NCBI GenBank assembly: GCA_025351425.1 | Contig: JANXVY010000023.1 | Coordinates: forward strand, 1-51,616 | Length of the DNA: 51,616 nucleotides | Direction: 5' to 3' | DNA from: Hyphomicrobium sp. | GTDB taxonomy: Bacteria; Pseudomonadota; Alphaproteobacteria; Rhizobiales; Hyphomicrobiaceae | Part shown: positions 19,141 through 27,708 of the stretch, piece by piece | How the letters are laid out: each line of letters starts with the position of its first letter | How positions within the stretch are numbered: position 1 is the stretch's first letter | Translations under genes and position numbers: made by a program | Notes under the pieces: generated by a model | Database searches by the model: none | What the model was told of the DNA's origin: nothing | Seen by the model: the letters and a program-made list of their open reading frames with translations, nothing else

Positions 19141-21033
19141 CTATCCCTTTCGCATATCCGGCAACTGTGCCGCAGGTGCGGCAGCTGCAACCACGGGGGC
19201 TGAGTGCGCCGTCCGATGTTCGAGAGTGGCCTCGTTGAGCACGCTGAGCAGCGGCGTCAGCCCCTCGGTATCGACCAGCCTGAAAATCTCGACGTCGCGC
19301 TTGGCGGCCTCGCTCCATCCGGCGATGTCGAGCGTACGCTCGGCCTTCGACAGCAGGCCATGGTTGCGCACGCGCTTGCTGCCCGCGGCAGCGGAGCTGG
19401 ATGCGGAGGCCGATTCGTCTTGGCGCGGCCTGAAGCGGTCCATTAGGCCGCCCTTGGCGACGACGCGGCCGGTCACATCGTCGTCCTTGCTGCGGTAGGC
19501 ATTGAGGTCCGTATGGCTATAGCGGCGCTCGTCTTCGCCAAACGTCTTGAGTTCGTCGGGCGAGAGCGCCATCACGAGTTTCAGATCGTCGAACACGCCC
19601 GCAAGTTGGTTCATGGCCAGTGCGCGCAGTTCCTCCTTCTTGTCGTTTTCCACGCTGTAGAGGTTGGGGATCACGAAGTAGCTCGAGCCGTTGTGATGCA
19701 GGAAGTGCTGGCGCACCCACTCGATGTCGGCGTCGGGTGCACGCGCGATTGCCGTTTGGAACGATTGCTCGAGCTGGCGGATCACCTTCGGATCGGCGAT
19801 GTGCAGCCGGCTCTGCGCTTCCGCCAATGCATCGCGCCTGACCGGTGCCGCGGCCGGCGGATCGAGCAGTGCGAGCACAAACAGCCCGAGGTCGATACCA
19901 ATCGTAGCCAGGAGCGCGATCATGTCGCGCCCGGTGATCGGGTCGCCCGCAGCCGTCGTCGACGGCTTCACGTTGCCCCCGCTGGCGACGTAGACGACGA
20001 GGTTGCCGAGGTACGACCCCATGTTGGTCCACAGGTTCTTGACCGCGTTGGCGACGCCCGCGGGTCCCTCGTTGAAGGCGGCTTGGCGCAGATTGAGCTT
20101 GGCGGGCTCGGAGGCCTGGTCGGCGGCCTGTCGCAGGCGCTGGGCGAGCGTGGGATCATAGCAGCCAAACCCCGGCTGTCCCGGCGCAACGCTCACGCTG
20201 TCGGCGAGTGCGCGCATTTCCGCCGCCGTCGATTTGCCGAGCTCGTTGGAACGCGACGCGATGTTGCGCGCCGCGCCGCGGATCTGCTGCGATAGGGTCT
20301 CGAACTGCTTCTGCCGCTCTTCCGGCGAGCCCTCTGACAAGCCGGTCGCCGCCTTCTTCAGGTTTTCAAGCTCGATATTGACCGGGCCGAGCCACGAGTT
20401 GGCGATGGTGTCGCGCAAGGCCGCCACGCTGTCGCTCGTGGTCTTGCGGGCGTTATACAGCGGCCCCTTGCCGGCCCCCGACGCGACGCCGCAGCTGCCG
20501 CCGCTCTTCTCCTCGCGGTTCATCTGGCTTTCCGACCACGACGCGAAGCTGTCGACCTGGGATTTGACCGCATCCAGCCGCGCGGCAATCGCGCCGCCCG
20601 CTTCCCGGCCATCTTCCTGCAGCGCAGATAAGCCCGACTTGGTCGCTTCCTCGCCCGCAATCAGGCTCCACCAGAACCCATAGCCGAACCCGATCGACCA
20701 TAACGCCAGGAAGATATAGAGCGGCCACGTGACGATGCGCTCGATCAGGCGGCGTTGCGCGCCGATGGCTTCGCGCAAGCTGAGCCACATGAGGAACGTC
20801 AGCGTTATGGTGATGGCGATGACGAGGGTGTGGTGCGAAATCGAGACACCGCCGGCGATTTCGCGGCCCTTGCCCGCGCCCGTCGAGGAGGCGCCGAGGA
20901 TGAAGTCGTTCATCCCGCTCCAGGTCGCAAATCCCGAGATGCACAGCAGCATGGCGGACGCGATGGCGATCAGCGCATTGCGCCCGAACAGATAATCGAG
21001 CACACGGCCCGCTTGACCCCGACCCTCGGTCAT
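19141..21033 (-). CDS. Large membrane protein with extracytoplasmic coiled region, unrecognised
   Basis: 630 residues from the ATG at 21033, which has GGGGAG 8 bases upstream. Three hydrophobic segments in the first 120 residues (around 18-40, 65-85 and 95-120) are followed by about 260 residues of mostly helical, polar sequence with two cysteines (GSCGV and FGCYD), then one more membrane segment (LLATIGIDLGLFVLALLDPP near 380-400). A C-terminal cytoplasmic part of about 230 residues ends in an alanine-rich tail. The layout, membrane anchor plus long periplasmic helices plus cytoplasmic domain, recalls sensory or scaffold proteins, but I recognise no signalling domain. It lies between a metallopeptidase and a penicillin-binding protein on the same strand. 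Confidence 0.8.
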   Translation of the reverse strand: MTEGRGQAGRVLDYLFGRNALIAIASAMLLCISGFATWSGMNDFILGASSTGAGKGREIAGGVSISHHTLVIAITITLTFLMWLSLREAIGAQRRLIERIVTWPLYIFLALWSIGFGYGFWWSLIAGEEATKSGLSALQEDGREAGGAIAARLDAVKSQVDSFASWSESQMNREEKSGGSCGVASGAGKGPLYNARKTTSDSVAALRDTIANSWLGPVNIELENLKKAATGLSEGSPEERQKQFETLSQQIRGAARNIASRSNELGKSTAAEMRALADSVSVAPGQPGFGCYDPTLAQRLRQAADQASEPAKLNLRQAAFNEGPAGVANAVKNLWTNMGSYLGNLVVYVASGGNVKPSTTAAGDPITGRDMIALLATIGIDLGLFVLALLDPPAAAPVRRDALAEAQSRLHIADPKVIRQLEQSFQTAIARAPDADIEWVRQHFLHHNGSSYFVIPNLYSVENDKKEELRALAMNQLAGVFDDLKLVMALSPDELKTFGEDERRYSHTDLNAYRSKDDDVTGRVVAKGGLMDRFRPRQDESASASSSAAAGSKRVRNHGLLSKAERTLDIAGWSEAAKRDVEIFRLVDTEGLTPLLSVLNEATLEHRTAHSAPVVAAAAPAAQLPDMRKG

Positions 21034-21102
21034 GACGCAACTCCCCGCTACAAAACCCCGCGCCACTATAGAAAGCCCATACGCGCTTGTCGCGTATTGT
21101 TG

Positions 21103-21395
21103 CTCATCCCCTCTCCCCGTCCTTACGGGGAGAGGGTTAGGGTGAGGGGCGGCAACGCGTGAGGGGCGGCAACGCGGACAGCGTGAGGGGCTGTATCACA
21201 GACCGGGCCTATGGCCGCCCTCACCCCGACCCTCTCCCCGCGATGTGCAGGCGCAGGGAGAGGGAGAAGGTCTCATCCCCTCTCCCCGTCCTTGTACGGG
21301 GAGAGGGTTAGGGTGAGGGGCGGCAACGCGTGAGGGGCGGCAACGAGCGTGAGGGGCGGCAACGCGGAGTGCGTGAGGGGCGGCAACGCGTGAGG
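21103..21395. repeat. Duplicated REP-like elements with 17-base tail repeats
   Basis: Two near-identical blocks start at 21103 and 21272: CTCATCCCCTCTCCCCGTCC, a hairpin (CCCTCTCCCCG with CGGGGAGAGGG), TTAGGGTGAGGGG, and then repeats of GTGAGGGGCGGCAACGC. The 17-base tail occurs twice after the first hairpin, and four or more times, with variable spacers, after the second. Between them (about 21215-21270) is a reversed, more diverged element. They fill the 365-base gap between the membrane protein gene and the penicillin-binding protein gene. Confidence 0.85.
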
Positions 21396-21398
21396 GCT

Positions 21399-23336
21399 CT
21401 ACTTCGCAACCATCGCCGCCGTCTGTGCGGATCGTGCGCCGGGCAGCGGCACGGGCGTGCGCTCGCGGTGCGCGGCTTCCATCACGTCGTGCCAGATCCG
21501 GGCCGGCAGGCTGCCGCCCACGACGCGGTTCATCGGTTGCCCGCCGTCGTTGCCGACCCACACGCCGGCCGCGAGTTGCGCGGTATAGCCGATGAACCAG
21601 GCGTCTCGGAAATCCTGAGTCGTGCCTGTTTTCCCGGCCGCCTGATGGCCGGCGATCGCGGCCCGCTTGCCGGTGCCGGTGAGCAGCACTTCGCTCAGCA
21701 TGTCGTTCATGTTCTCGACAGCCGAAGGCTTGACCAGCGCCACCGCGGGCGAGGCGGTATGTTGATACAGCACATCGCCGGACGCGAGCCGCACCCGCTC
21801 GATGATGTGGGGCGCAACGCCTGCGCCGCCGTTGGCGAGCACCGCGTAGGCCTGGGTCAGTTCCATCAGCGAAACTTCTGATGCGCCGAGCGCGAGCGCT
21901 GGCGCATCGTGCAGGTCGGACGTGATGCCAAGCCGCCGCGCGGTCTCGATGACGCGCCGCTTGGGCAGGTCGAGATAGAGCCGCACCGCGACCGTGTTGA
22001 TGGACGAGGCGAGCGCCTGCCGCAGCGGCATCGCGCCTTGATAATGTCCGTTGTCGTTCTTGGGCGACCAGCCTTTGACGCTGAGCGGCAGGTCATAGCC
22101 CGTCGTATCGGGCGAAAGCCCGTGTTCCATCGCGGTCAGATACACGAACATCTTGAACGCAGACCCCGGCTGCCGGTGTGCCTTGATCGCCCGGTTGAAT
22201 TGGCTTTCGGCATACGAGCGCCCGCCGACCAGCGCGCGGATCGCACCATTGGTCTCGACCAGAACCACGCTCGCCTGGCTGGTCTGCAGGCTGGCGCCCT
22301 GCGCGTCGAGCGCCAGCTTGACGGCCTTGTCCGCGCTGCGCTGCAGGCTGCTGTCGAGCGTCGTCTCGACGAAGACTTCATATGGACCCGAGCCGCGAAT
22401 GGGTGGCATCCGCTCCAGCGCGTATTCGACGGCATATTCGATCCCGTTGGAGCTGCGCTGCGCAGGTATGGCAAAGCTGAGCGTCGCGTCCGCAGCGGCC
22501 AGCGCCGCTCTTGCCGAAAGCACCCCGGTCGCGGCCATATTGGCGATGACGATGCGGCCTCGCGCGCGTGCCGCCGCCGGATTGCCAGCGGGTGAATATT
22601 TGGACGGCGCCTTCAACATCCCGGCGAGGACGGCCGCCTCGGCGACGCTGACCACCTGAACGGACTTGCCGAAATAACGCTGGCTGGCCGCCTCGATGCC
22701 ATAGGCCCCGCCGCCGAAGTAGACGCGGTTGAGATACAATTCGAGAATGTCGCGCTTGGAGAGCCGCAGTTCGAGCCACAGCGCGAAGGTCAGTTCCTCG
22801 ATCTTGCGGCCAAGCTTGCGCTCCCCGGTGAGGAACAAGTTTTTGGCGAGCTGCTGCGTGAGCGTCGATCCGCCTTGCGCGAAACGGCCCGCGCGCAGAT
22901 TGGCGAACATCGCGCGCGCCATGCCCCATGGGTCGATGCCCCAATGGGAAAAGAACCGGCGGTCTTCGGTGGCGATCACCCCATCCACCACGTGCGGCGG
23001 CAGCAGGTCGAGCGGCATGTAGTCGGCGCTCACCCCGCGTGCCGCGATTTCCGCACCGTCCCGCGCCAGCAGATGGATGACGGGCGTATGCTGGCGATGG
23101 GCAAGACTGAGCGGATCGGGAAAACGCAGCGAATAGCTGAGGAACAGCACGCCGGTCGCAACGACGCCGAGCGGGGCGAGCACGAGGCAGGCCCTGGCGG
23201 TCATCAGCGCACCAAACCACAGCCAAGACCGTCGCCGCGGCGGTGGCGCTGCGACGGCGGGGGCAGCAGGCGCGGCCGTCTTGCGTTTGCTGAAAATTCC
23301 CACCCGTCTGCTCCCAGACAAAACGTCTAGGGTCAT
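21399..23336 (-). CDS. Class A penicillin-binding protein (transglycosylase/transpeptidase)
   Basis: A bifunctional peptidoglycan synthase of 645 residues. A cytoplasmic tail and one membrane anchor (about 42-70) are followed by the GT51 glycosyltransferase with EDRRFFSHWG (catalytic glutamate), GGSTLTQQLAKNLFL and LYLNRVYFGGGAYGIEAAS. The transpeptidase domain has the S-x-x-K motif in RQPGSAFKMF, S-x-N in SSIN, and KTGTT in AAGKTGTTQDFRDAWF. All catalytic motifs are present. It is shorter than PBP1a (about 800), lacking an extended linker, and resembles PBP1c/PbpC-like or short rhizobial Mrc proteins. An alternative start a few codons later (VGIFSKRK) is possible. Confidence 0.95.
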   Translation of the reverse strand: MTLDVLSGSRRVGIFSKRKTAAPAAPAVAAPPPRRRSWLWFGALMTARACLVLAPLGVVATGVLFLSYSLRFPDPLSLAHRQHTPVIHLLARDGAEIAARGVSADYMPLDLLPPHVVDGVIATEDRRFFSHWGIDPWGMARAMFANLRAGRFAQGGSTLTQQLAKNLFLTGERKLGRKIEELTFALWLELRLSKRDILELYLNRVYFGGGAYGIEAASQRYFGKSVQVVSVAEAAVLAGMLKAPSKYSPAGNPAAARARGRIVIANMAATGVLSARAALAAADATLSFAIPAQRSSNGIEYAVEYALERMPPIRGSGPYEVFVETTLDSSLQRSADKAVKLALDAQGASLQTSQASVVLVETNGAIRALVGGRSYAESQFNRAIKAHRQPGSAFKMFVYLTAMEHGLSPDTTGYDLPLSVKGWSPKNDNGHYQGAMPLRQALASSINTVAVRLYLDLPKRRVIETARRLGITSDLHDAPALALGASEVSLMELTQAYAVLANGGAGVAPHIIERVRLASGDVLYQHTASPAVALVKPSAVENMNDMLSEVLLTGTGKRAAIAGHQAAGKTGTTQDFRDAWFIGYTAQLAAGVWVGNDGGQPMNRVVGGSLPARIWHDVMEAAHRERTPVPLPGARSAQTAAMVAK

Positions 23337-23358
23337 GGTAGGAGACGTGCGCTAAGGT

Positions 23359-23652
23359 TCAGTTAACCAGCTCGCCGACGTGAACAGTGAGTATGTCGCG
23401 GGCGAGAATTCCAAAGCCCGATCCAATGAGTGCGCGAATGGGCTCGGGATCGGTGGTGAACGAGACCACGACGCGCTCGCCGATGCGGTTGAACGTCCGC
23501 TCGCTCGACCAATAGCCGCGCGTCGACCAGCCCGACAGGACGGGCGCGACCGTGAACTCTTCATGCGCGATATTTTTGAGGCAACTGCGCAGATAGTCGA
23601 TGTGGCGCGCATCCACGGTAACGGAAATGCGCTTTCCAGCCGCCGCTTGCAT
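23359..23652 (-). CDS. Small PII-like (GlnB-fold) protein
   Basis: 97 residues from the ATG at 23652. The order of predicted elements is strand (KRISVTVD), helix (HIDYLRSCLKNI), strand (FTVAPVLSGW), a loop (STRGYWSSERTF), strand (ERVVVSFTTD), helix (EPIRALIGSG) and a final strand (ILTVHVGELVN). This matches the ferredoxin-like fold of PII and PII-like proteins with a T-loop-like insert, but it lacks the tyrosine-uridylylation region of GlnB. It is the next gene after SCO1 on the same strand (91 bases). It resembles the DUF3240/PII-like group often linked to metal efflux or transport. The assignment is structural inference. Confidence 0.6.
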   Translation of the reverse strand: MQAAAGKRISVTVDARHIDYLRSCLKNIAHEEFTVAPVLSGWSTRGYWSSERTFNRIGERVVVSFTTDPEPIRALIGSGFGILARDILTVHVGELVN

Positions 23653-23743
23653 GAGCAACGTCCCGATTTCGTTCCAGATCCGTCGTGCAAAGCAAGAACC
23701 ATGACAGCAGCAGCGCGCAGACAAGGGGCGCGCATCGCGATGG

Positions 23744-24385
23744 TTACCCTTTGAAGGCCAGCCCCTTGCGCAGCTGGTCGGCGAGCACGTCGGCCTTGGT
23801 GATCTCGGGCGAGAACGCGACGAGCCCGCCGTTGGGCCCCATCAGGTAGACGATCGAGCTGTGGTCCATGGTGTAGTCTGCCGGGTTGCGTTCGTCTGGA
23901 ACCTTCTTGGCGTACACCCGGTACGCCTTGATCGCGGCAGAAACCTCCGCGGGTGTTCCCGTGAGGCCAACGAAGCGGGGATGGAAACTCTTGACGTACG
24001 CGCCCATTTTTTCCGCGGTATCGCGCGCCGGATCGATGGTGATCAGCACCGGCGTGATGACATCGCCAGCCGGTCCGAGCTTGTCGAGTGCTGCCGAAAT
24101 CACCTGCAGCGCGGCTGGGCAGACGTCGGGGCAATAGGTGTAGCCGAAGAACACGAGCAGGTAGCGGCCACGGAAATCGGCGTCGCTGACGCGTTTACCG
24201 GTCTGGTCGACGAGGCTGAAGGGGCCGCCGACGAGGGCTTTCCCAGAGCCCGGTAGCTCTCCGCTGCGTCCAGGGCCGGCGTTCAGGCTGCTCTGGTCTG
24301 GGGCAGGTCGGCCCAGCAGCGCGTAGGCAAGCGCGCCGCCTGCCAACAGCGATGCCAAAGCAATGGACGTGAGCTTAAGGTTCAT
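23744..24385 (-). CDS. senC: SCO1/SenC copper chaperone
   Basis: A 213-residue thioredoxin-fold protein anchored by an N-terminal membrane segment (LTSIALASLLAGGALAYALL), periplasmic, that delivers copper to the CuA centre of cytochrome oxidase. The motif FFGYTYCPDVCP gives the CxxxC copper ligands and DHSSIVYLMGP supplies the expected histidine. DPARDT is another family mark. GGGAGG precedes the ATG. It is transcribed divergently from regB, the standard senC(prrC)-regB(prrB)-regA(prrA) arrangement of photosynthetic and other Alphaproteobacteria. Dyad sequences in the shared promoter region suggest common control. Confidence 0.95.
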   Translation of the reverse strand: MNLKLTSIALASLLAGGALAYALLGRPAPDQSSLNAGPGRSGELPGSGKALVGGPFSLVDQTGKRVSDADFRGRYLLVFFGYTYCPDVCPAALQVISAALDKLGPAGDVITPVLITIDPARDTAEKMGAYVKSFHPRFVGLTGTPAEVSAAIKAYRVYAKKVPDERNPADYTMDHSSIVYLMGPNGGLVAFSPEITKADVLADQLRKGLAFKG

Positions 24386-24434
24386 GGTGACGTGCCTCCC
24401 GGCAATGCTACGTATGGTATTAGGCCGTTGTAAT

Positions 24435-24463
24435 ACCAGCGGTCAAAAGTTTTGACCGTTGGT
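24435..24463. promoter_or_regulatory. Dyad 1 in the senC-regB promoter region
   Basis: ACCAGCGGTCAAAA, one base, then TTTTGACCGTTGGT: 14-base arms with a single mismatch. It is located about 50 bases upstream of the senC start. The core CGGTCAAAA/TTTTGACCG is shared with dyad 2, 120 bases away. It could be an operator for a dimeric regulator or a member of a small interspersed palindrome family. Confidence 0.55.
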
Positions 24464-24468
24464 TTTCG

Positions 24469-24550
24469 CGCGCGGGGTTGGTGGGGCGGCCGCGCGCAAA
24501 GCAAAGATTCGCGCGGGGTTGGTGGGGCGGCCGCGCGCAAAGCAAAGACT
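24469..24550. repeat. 41-base tandem duplication
   Basis: Two adjacent 41-base units (24469-24509 and 24510-24550) begin CGCGCGGGGTTGG and end GCAAAGATT or GCAAAGACT. They are identical apart from the final positions. They separate the two related dyads and lengthen the senC-regB intergenic region. Confidence 0.95.
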
Positions 24551-24553
24551 CTA

Positions 24554-24586
24554 ATACCGGCGGTCAGAATTTCTGACCGTCGGTAT
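24554..24586. promoter_or_regulatory. Dyad 2 in the senC-regB promoter region
   Basis: ATACCGGCGGTCAGAA, one base, then TTCTGACCGTCGGTAT: 16-base arms with one mismatch, ending 21 bases before the regB GTG start. It shares the sequence TAATACC-GCGGTCA with dyad 1. At this distance a bound protein would block regB transcription or translation initiation; this is inferred. Confidence 0.55.
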
Positions 24587-24607
24587 AACAGACGAGGATA
24601 GACCGAC

Positions 24608-25990
24608 GTGTTGACGCTGCAGGCGCTGAGCAGAACGTTCGAATGGCAATCGGACAGCCGGTTGCGGCTGGTCACGATCGTGCGCTTACGCTGGCTCGCG
24701 ATCTTCGGCCAGCTGAGCGCCATATTGATCGTTGTGTTTGGCTTAGGGTTCGACCTGCCGCTCGGCTCCTGCCTGTCCTATATCGCCCTTTCCGCCTGGC
24801 TCAACGTCTACCTCGTGGTGCGTTTCCCTGCCCGCCATCGCCTGAGCATCGGCCATGCCACGCTGATGCTGGCCTACGACCTCGTCCAATTGTCGGCGCT
24901 GCTCTATCTGACCGGCGGCATCGAGAACCCGTTTACGATGGTGATGTTGGCGCCGGTCACCGTATCGGCGGGGTCGCTGCCGCCGCGCAATACGATCCTG
25001 CTCGGCGTGCTGACCGTGATCGCGATCGCGCTCATCTCGTCCACCCATCTGCCGCTGCCCTGGTATCCGGGCCTGCGGCTTGATCTGCCGCAGCTCTACC
25101 AGATTGGTTATCTCGCAGCCGTTGCGGCCTGCATGGTGTTCATCGCGCTGTATGCGGCGCGCCTTGCGAAGGAAAGCCGCCAGATGTCGGCTGCCCTCGC
25201 CGCGACCGATTTGGTGCTGGCCCGGGAACAAAAGCTGCATGCGCTCGACGGCCTCGCCGCCGCCGCCGCCCACGAGCTGGGCACGCCGCTCTCGACGATC
25301 GTGCTGGTCGCAAAGGAGCTGCAACGCGATGCCGCCACCCCGCCCGCCATGCGCGAAGACCTCGAGCTGTTGCGCACGCAAGCGCTGCGCTGCCGGGAAA
25401 TTCTGACCAAGCTGACACGCCGTCCGTCCGAGCAGGACCCCCTCCACGCCCACCTCACGGTCAACGAGCTGTTGGATGAATCGGCCGGCCCCTATCGCAA
25501 CCACGGCGCCAACATCGCCATCCAGGCCGCCCCCCGCTCGGCCGGCAGCTTAGGCGCCGACGAGCCGGTCGGCGAACGGCGTCCAGGCGTCATCTACGGT
25601 CTCGGCAACCTGATCGAGAACGCGATCGATTTCGCCAAGACCAAGGTCGAGATCCGCGCGGATTGGACCGACCGCGTGGTCGAAATCGCAATTCTGGACG
25701 ATGGTCCAGGCTTCCCCGAGGACGTGATGGAAACGCTGGGAGAGCCCTATGTCACCACGCGGGCGACGGGCGGCCGCATGGGCGATGGCGAGTCGACCGG
25801 CATGGGGCTCGGCTTCTTCATCGCCAAGACCCTGCTCGAACGTTCGGGCGCCTCGATCAATCTGGCCAACCGCGAGCCGCCCGAACACGGCGCGATTGTC
25901 CGTATCACCTGGCCGCGGTCGGCGTTCGAGGCCCCCGTGGAAGGCCGCGCCTTCCTGCCCAAGATGGGTTTGCTCCGCACCCGCGCTTGA
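24608..25990 (+). CDS. regB: RegB/PrrB/ActS redox-sensing histidine kinase
   Basis: A 460-residue membrane sensor kinase reporting respiratory redox state. Six membrane segments occupy residues about 28-185 and include the quinone-sensing loop GGIENPF (103-109). The dimerisation/phosphorylation domain has AAAAHELGTPLSTI with the phosphorylated histidine at 222. The redox-active cysteine is present at 262 in ALRCREIL, corresponding to Cys265 of Rhodobacter capsulatus RegB. ATP-binding boxes NLIENAIDFA, DDGPGFP and GMGLGFFIA follow. The start is a GTG at 24608 with GAGGA upstream. It signals to RegA, encoded 159 bases downstream. Confidence 0.96.
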   Translation: MLTLQALSRTFEWQSDSRLRLVTIVRLRWLAIFGQLSAILIVVFGLGFDLPLGSCLSYIALSAWLNVYLVVRFPARHRLSIGHATLMLAYDLVQLSALLYLTGGIENPFTMVMLAPVTVSAGSLPPRNTILLGVLTVIAIALISSTHLPLPWYPGLRLDLPQLYQIGYLAAVAACMVFIALYAARLAKESRQMSAALAATDLVLAREQKLHALDGLAAAAAHELGTPLSTIVLVAKELQRDAATPPAMREDLELLRTQALRCREILTKLTRRPSEQDPLHAHLTVNELLDESAGPYRNHGANIAIQAAPRSAGSLGADEPVGERRPGVIYGLGNLIENAIDFAKTKVEIRADWTDRVVEIAILDDGPGFPEDVMETLGEPYVTTRATGGRMGDGESTGMGLGFFIAKTLLERSGASINLANREPPEHGAIVRITWPRSAFEAPVEGRAFLPKMGLLRTRA

Positions 25991-26011
25991 CCTGGACGGT
26001 TAACGCTGCAG

Positions 26012-26035
26012 CACAGGTTTTAACCACAACCTGTG
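26012..26035. promoter_or_regulatory. Inverted repeat between regB and regA
   Basis: CACAGGTT and AACCTGTG, perfect 8-base arms separated by eight bases, between the regB stop and the regA start. It could be a weak transcription-termination or attenuation hairpin or a regulator site; no T run is present. Confidence 0.4.
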
Positions 26036-26149
26036 GCCTACATGCTGACAGGGTCACCGGCCCGTGGCACAGTGTCGTTTGAATAATCGGCCTGCATGCA
26101 TTTGACGCAGCCTGCGCGATGGCGCGCGCGCTGCCCCCCGGAGGACACT

Positions 26150-26716
26150 GTGACCACTGAAGATCTCTCATTTCGCCAAGACGAGCTGCCGGAAGACAAG
26201 ACGTTGATCTGCGTCGACGACGATCGCGCATTTCTCCAGCGTCTCGTGCGCGCGATGGAGAGCCGTGGCTTCCTGGTTCGCTTTGGCCACTCGGTCGCGG
26301 AAGGCATCGAGCTGATCCGTTCGAGCCCGCCCGCCTTCGCCGTCGTCGATATGCGGCTTGAAGATGGCAACGGCCTCGACGTTATCGCCGAGCTGGGCCG
26401 CGTCCGCCCCGACGCGCGCGCCATCGTGCTGACGGGCTACGGCAACATCGCAACCGCGGTGTCGGCGGTGAAACTCGGCGCCGTCGACTATCTGGCAAAA
26501 CCAGCCGACGCCGATGACATCACCGACGCGCTGCTGGCCCCGCCCGACACCAAGGCCCCGCCGCCGGAAAATCCGATGTCGGCCGACCGCGTGCGCTGGG
26601 AACATATCCAGCGCGTGTATGAGCTTTGCAACCGCAACGTCTCGGAAACCGCGCGCCGCCTCAACATGCATCGCCGCACGCTGCAGCGTATCCTCGCCAA
26701 GCGCGCACCGAAGTAG
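26150..26716 (+). CDS. regA: RegA/PrrA/ActR response regulator
   Basis: A 188-residue two-domain response regulator, the partner of RegB. The receiver domain shows the acidic pocket ICVDDDRAF, the phosphorylated aspartate 67 in FAVVDMRLEDGNG, TGYGN and the conserved lysine in YLAKPAD. The short C-terminal domain is the Fis-type helix-turn-helix typical of RegA (NVSETARRLNMHRRTLQRIL). The start is the GTG at 26150, with GGAGGA 8 bases upstream; an ATG at 26096 is in frame but without a site. In relatives RegA controls cytochrome oxidases, carbon and nitrogen fixation and photosynthesis. Confidence 0.96.
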   Translation: MTTEDLSFRQDELPEDKTLICVDDDRAFLQRLVRAMESRGFLVRFGHSVAEGIELIRSSPPAFAVVDMRLEDGNGLDVIAELGRVRPDARAIVLTGYGNIATAVSAVKLGAVDYLAKPADADDITDALLAPPDTKAPPPENPMSADRVRWEHIQRVYELCNRNVSETARRLNMHRRTLQRILAKRAPK

Positions 26717-26812
26717 GCGTCTGTGCTGCGCTAGAGTGGCGAAACGGTCATTTCCCGCGTCGGCCCGAACTGCTATTGCGGTTCGGCAATAAACTTCTGC
26801 GAGACGAGGGAC

Positions 26813-27691
26813 ATGGCAAACGGCTCAACACTGTCGCGGCGCGCCTGGGCTGTGATCGACGCGGTATATCGTACCTACGAGCACAGCGGTTTCTCCATGG
26901 CCGGCGCGGTGGCGTTCTCGTTCGTGGTCTCGATATTCCCGTTCTGCATCTTCTTGGGCGCGATCGGCTCGATCATCGGCGACAAGGCGATCGCAACCCA
27001 GGCCGTCGACCAGCTGTTCCAGATCCTGCCCAAGCGCGTGGCTGAGGGTCTGGCGCCCGAAGTCATGAACATCATGGGCCGGGCGCGTATCGACTTGCTG
27101 GGCCTCTCGGGTCTCATCACGCTGTTCTTTGCAACAAGCGCCATCGAAACGCTGCGCGCGGCGCTGAACGGAGCCTACCGGGTCAAGGAAACGCGTCCTT
27201 ATCTGCTATGCCTGCTGCTTTCGATGATGTTCGTGCTGGTGAGCGCGGTGTCCATGCTGGTGCTGACCTGGGCCGTGGTCGTCGGTCCCGGCGTCGCGGC
27301 GCAGTTCGAGCCCTCTCTCGTCAAGCGCCTGCTCGATAGCAGCTGGCTGGCGGTCGGCCTGCGTTACACGCTTGCAGGGCTCGTGATTGCAGCACAGCTC
27401 TTCGCCTTCCATATCTGGCTGGCGGCCGGCAAGCGCACCATCGGCGATGTATGGCCGGGCGTGGCGCTGTCGATGATGCTGTGGCTGGCCTCCGCCGGGC
27501 TCTACTCGCGCTATCTCGATTTCAACGACTACACGCGGTTCTACGCCGGCCTGTCGCAGCTGATGGTCGCGATGATCTATTTCCAGGTCACCGCCATCAT
27601 CATCATTCTCGGCGCCGAGCTGAACCGCGGCATCCTGGAGCTCTCCAAGAAGCTGAACGGCAACGGCAACGGCGTGAAGGCTGCAGCCTGA
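26813..27691 (+). CDS. YihY/BrkB-family membrane protein
   Basis: A 292-residue inner-membrane protein with six predicted segments. Family marks are the N-terminal AGAVAFSFVVSIFPFCIFLGA (the usual AYxxLxSLxP region), the middle FFATSAIETLRAALNGAYRVKETRPY and the later LWLASAGLYSRYLDFNDYTRFYAG. Some relatives were called BrkB or wrongly RNase BN; the true role, probably transport or envelope-related, is unsettled. GAGGG lies just before the ATG. It is followed 17 bases later by a conserved hypothetical gene, probably one transcript. Confidence 0.92.
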   Translation: MANGSTLSRRAWAVIDAVYRTYEHSGFSMAGAVAFSFVVSIFPFCIFLGAIGSIIGDKAIATQAVDQLFQILPKRVAEGLAPEVMNIMGRARIDLLGLSGLITLFFATSAIETLRAALNGAYRVKETRPYLLCLLLSMMFVLVSAVSMLVLTWAVVVGPGVAAQFEPSLVKRLLDSSWLAVGLRYTLAGLVIAAQLFAFHIWLAAGKRTIGDVWPGVALSMMLWLASAGLYSRYLDFNDYTRFYAGLSQLMVAMIYFQVTAIIIILGAELNRGILELSKKLNGNGNGVKAAA

Positions 27692-27708
27692 AGTTGGCCG
27701 GTGAAACC

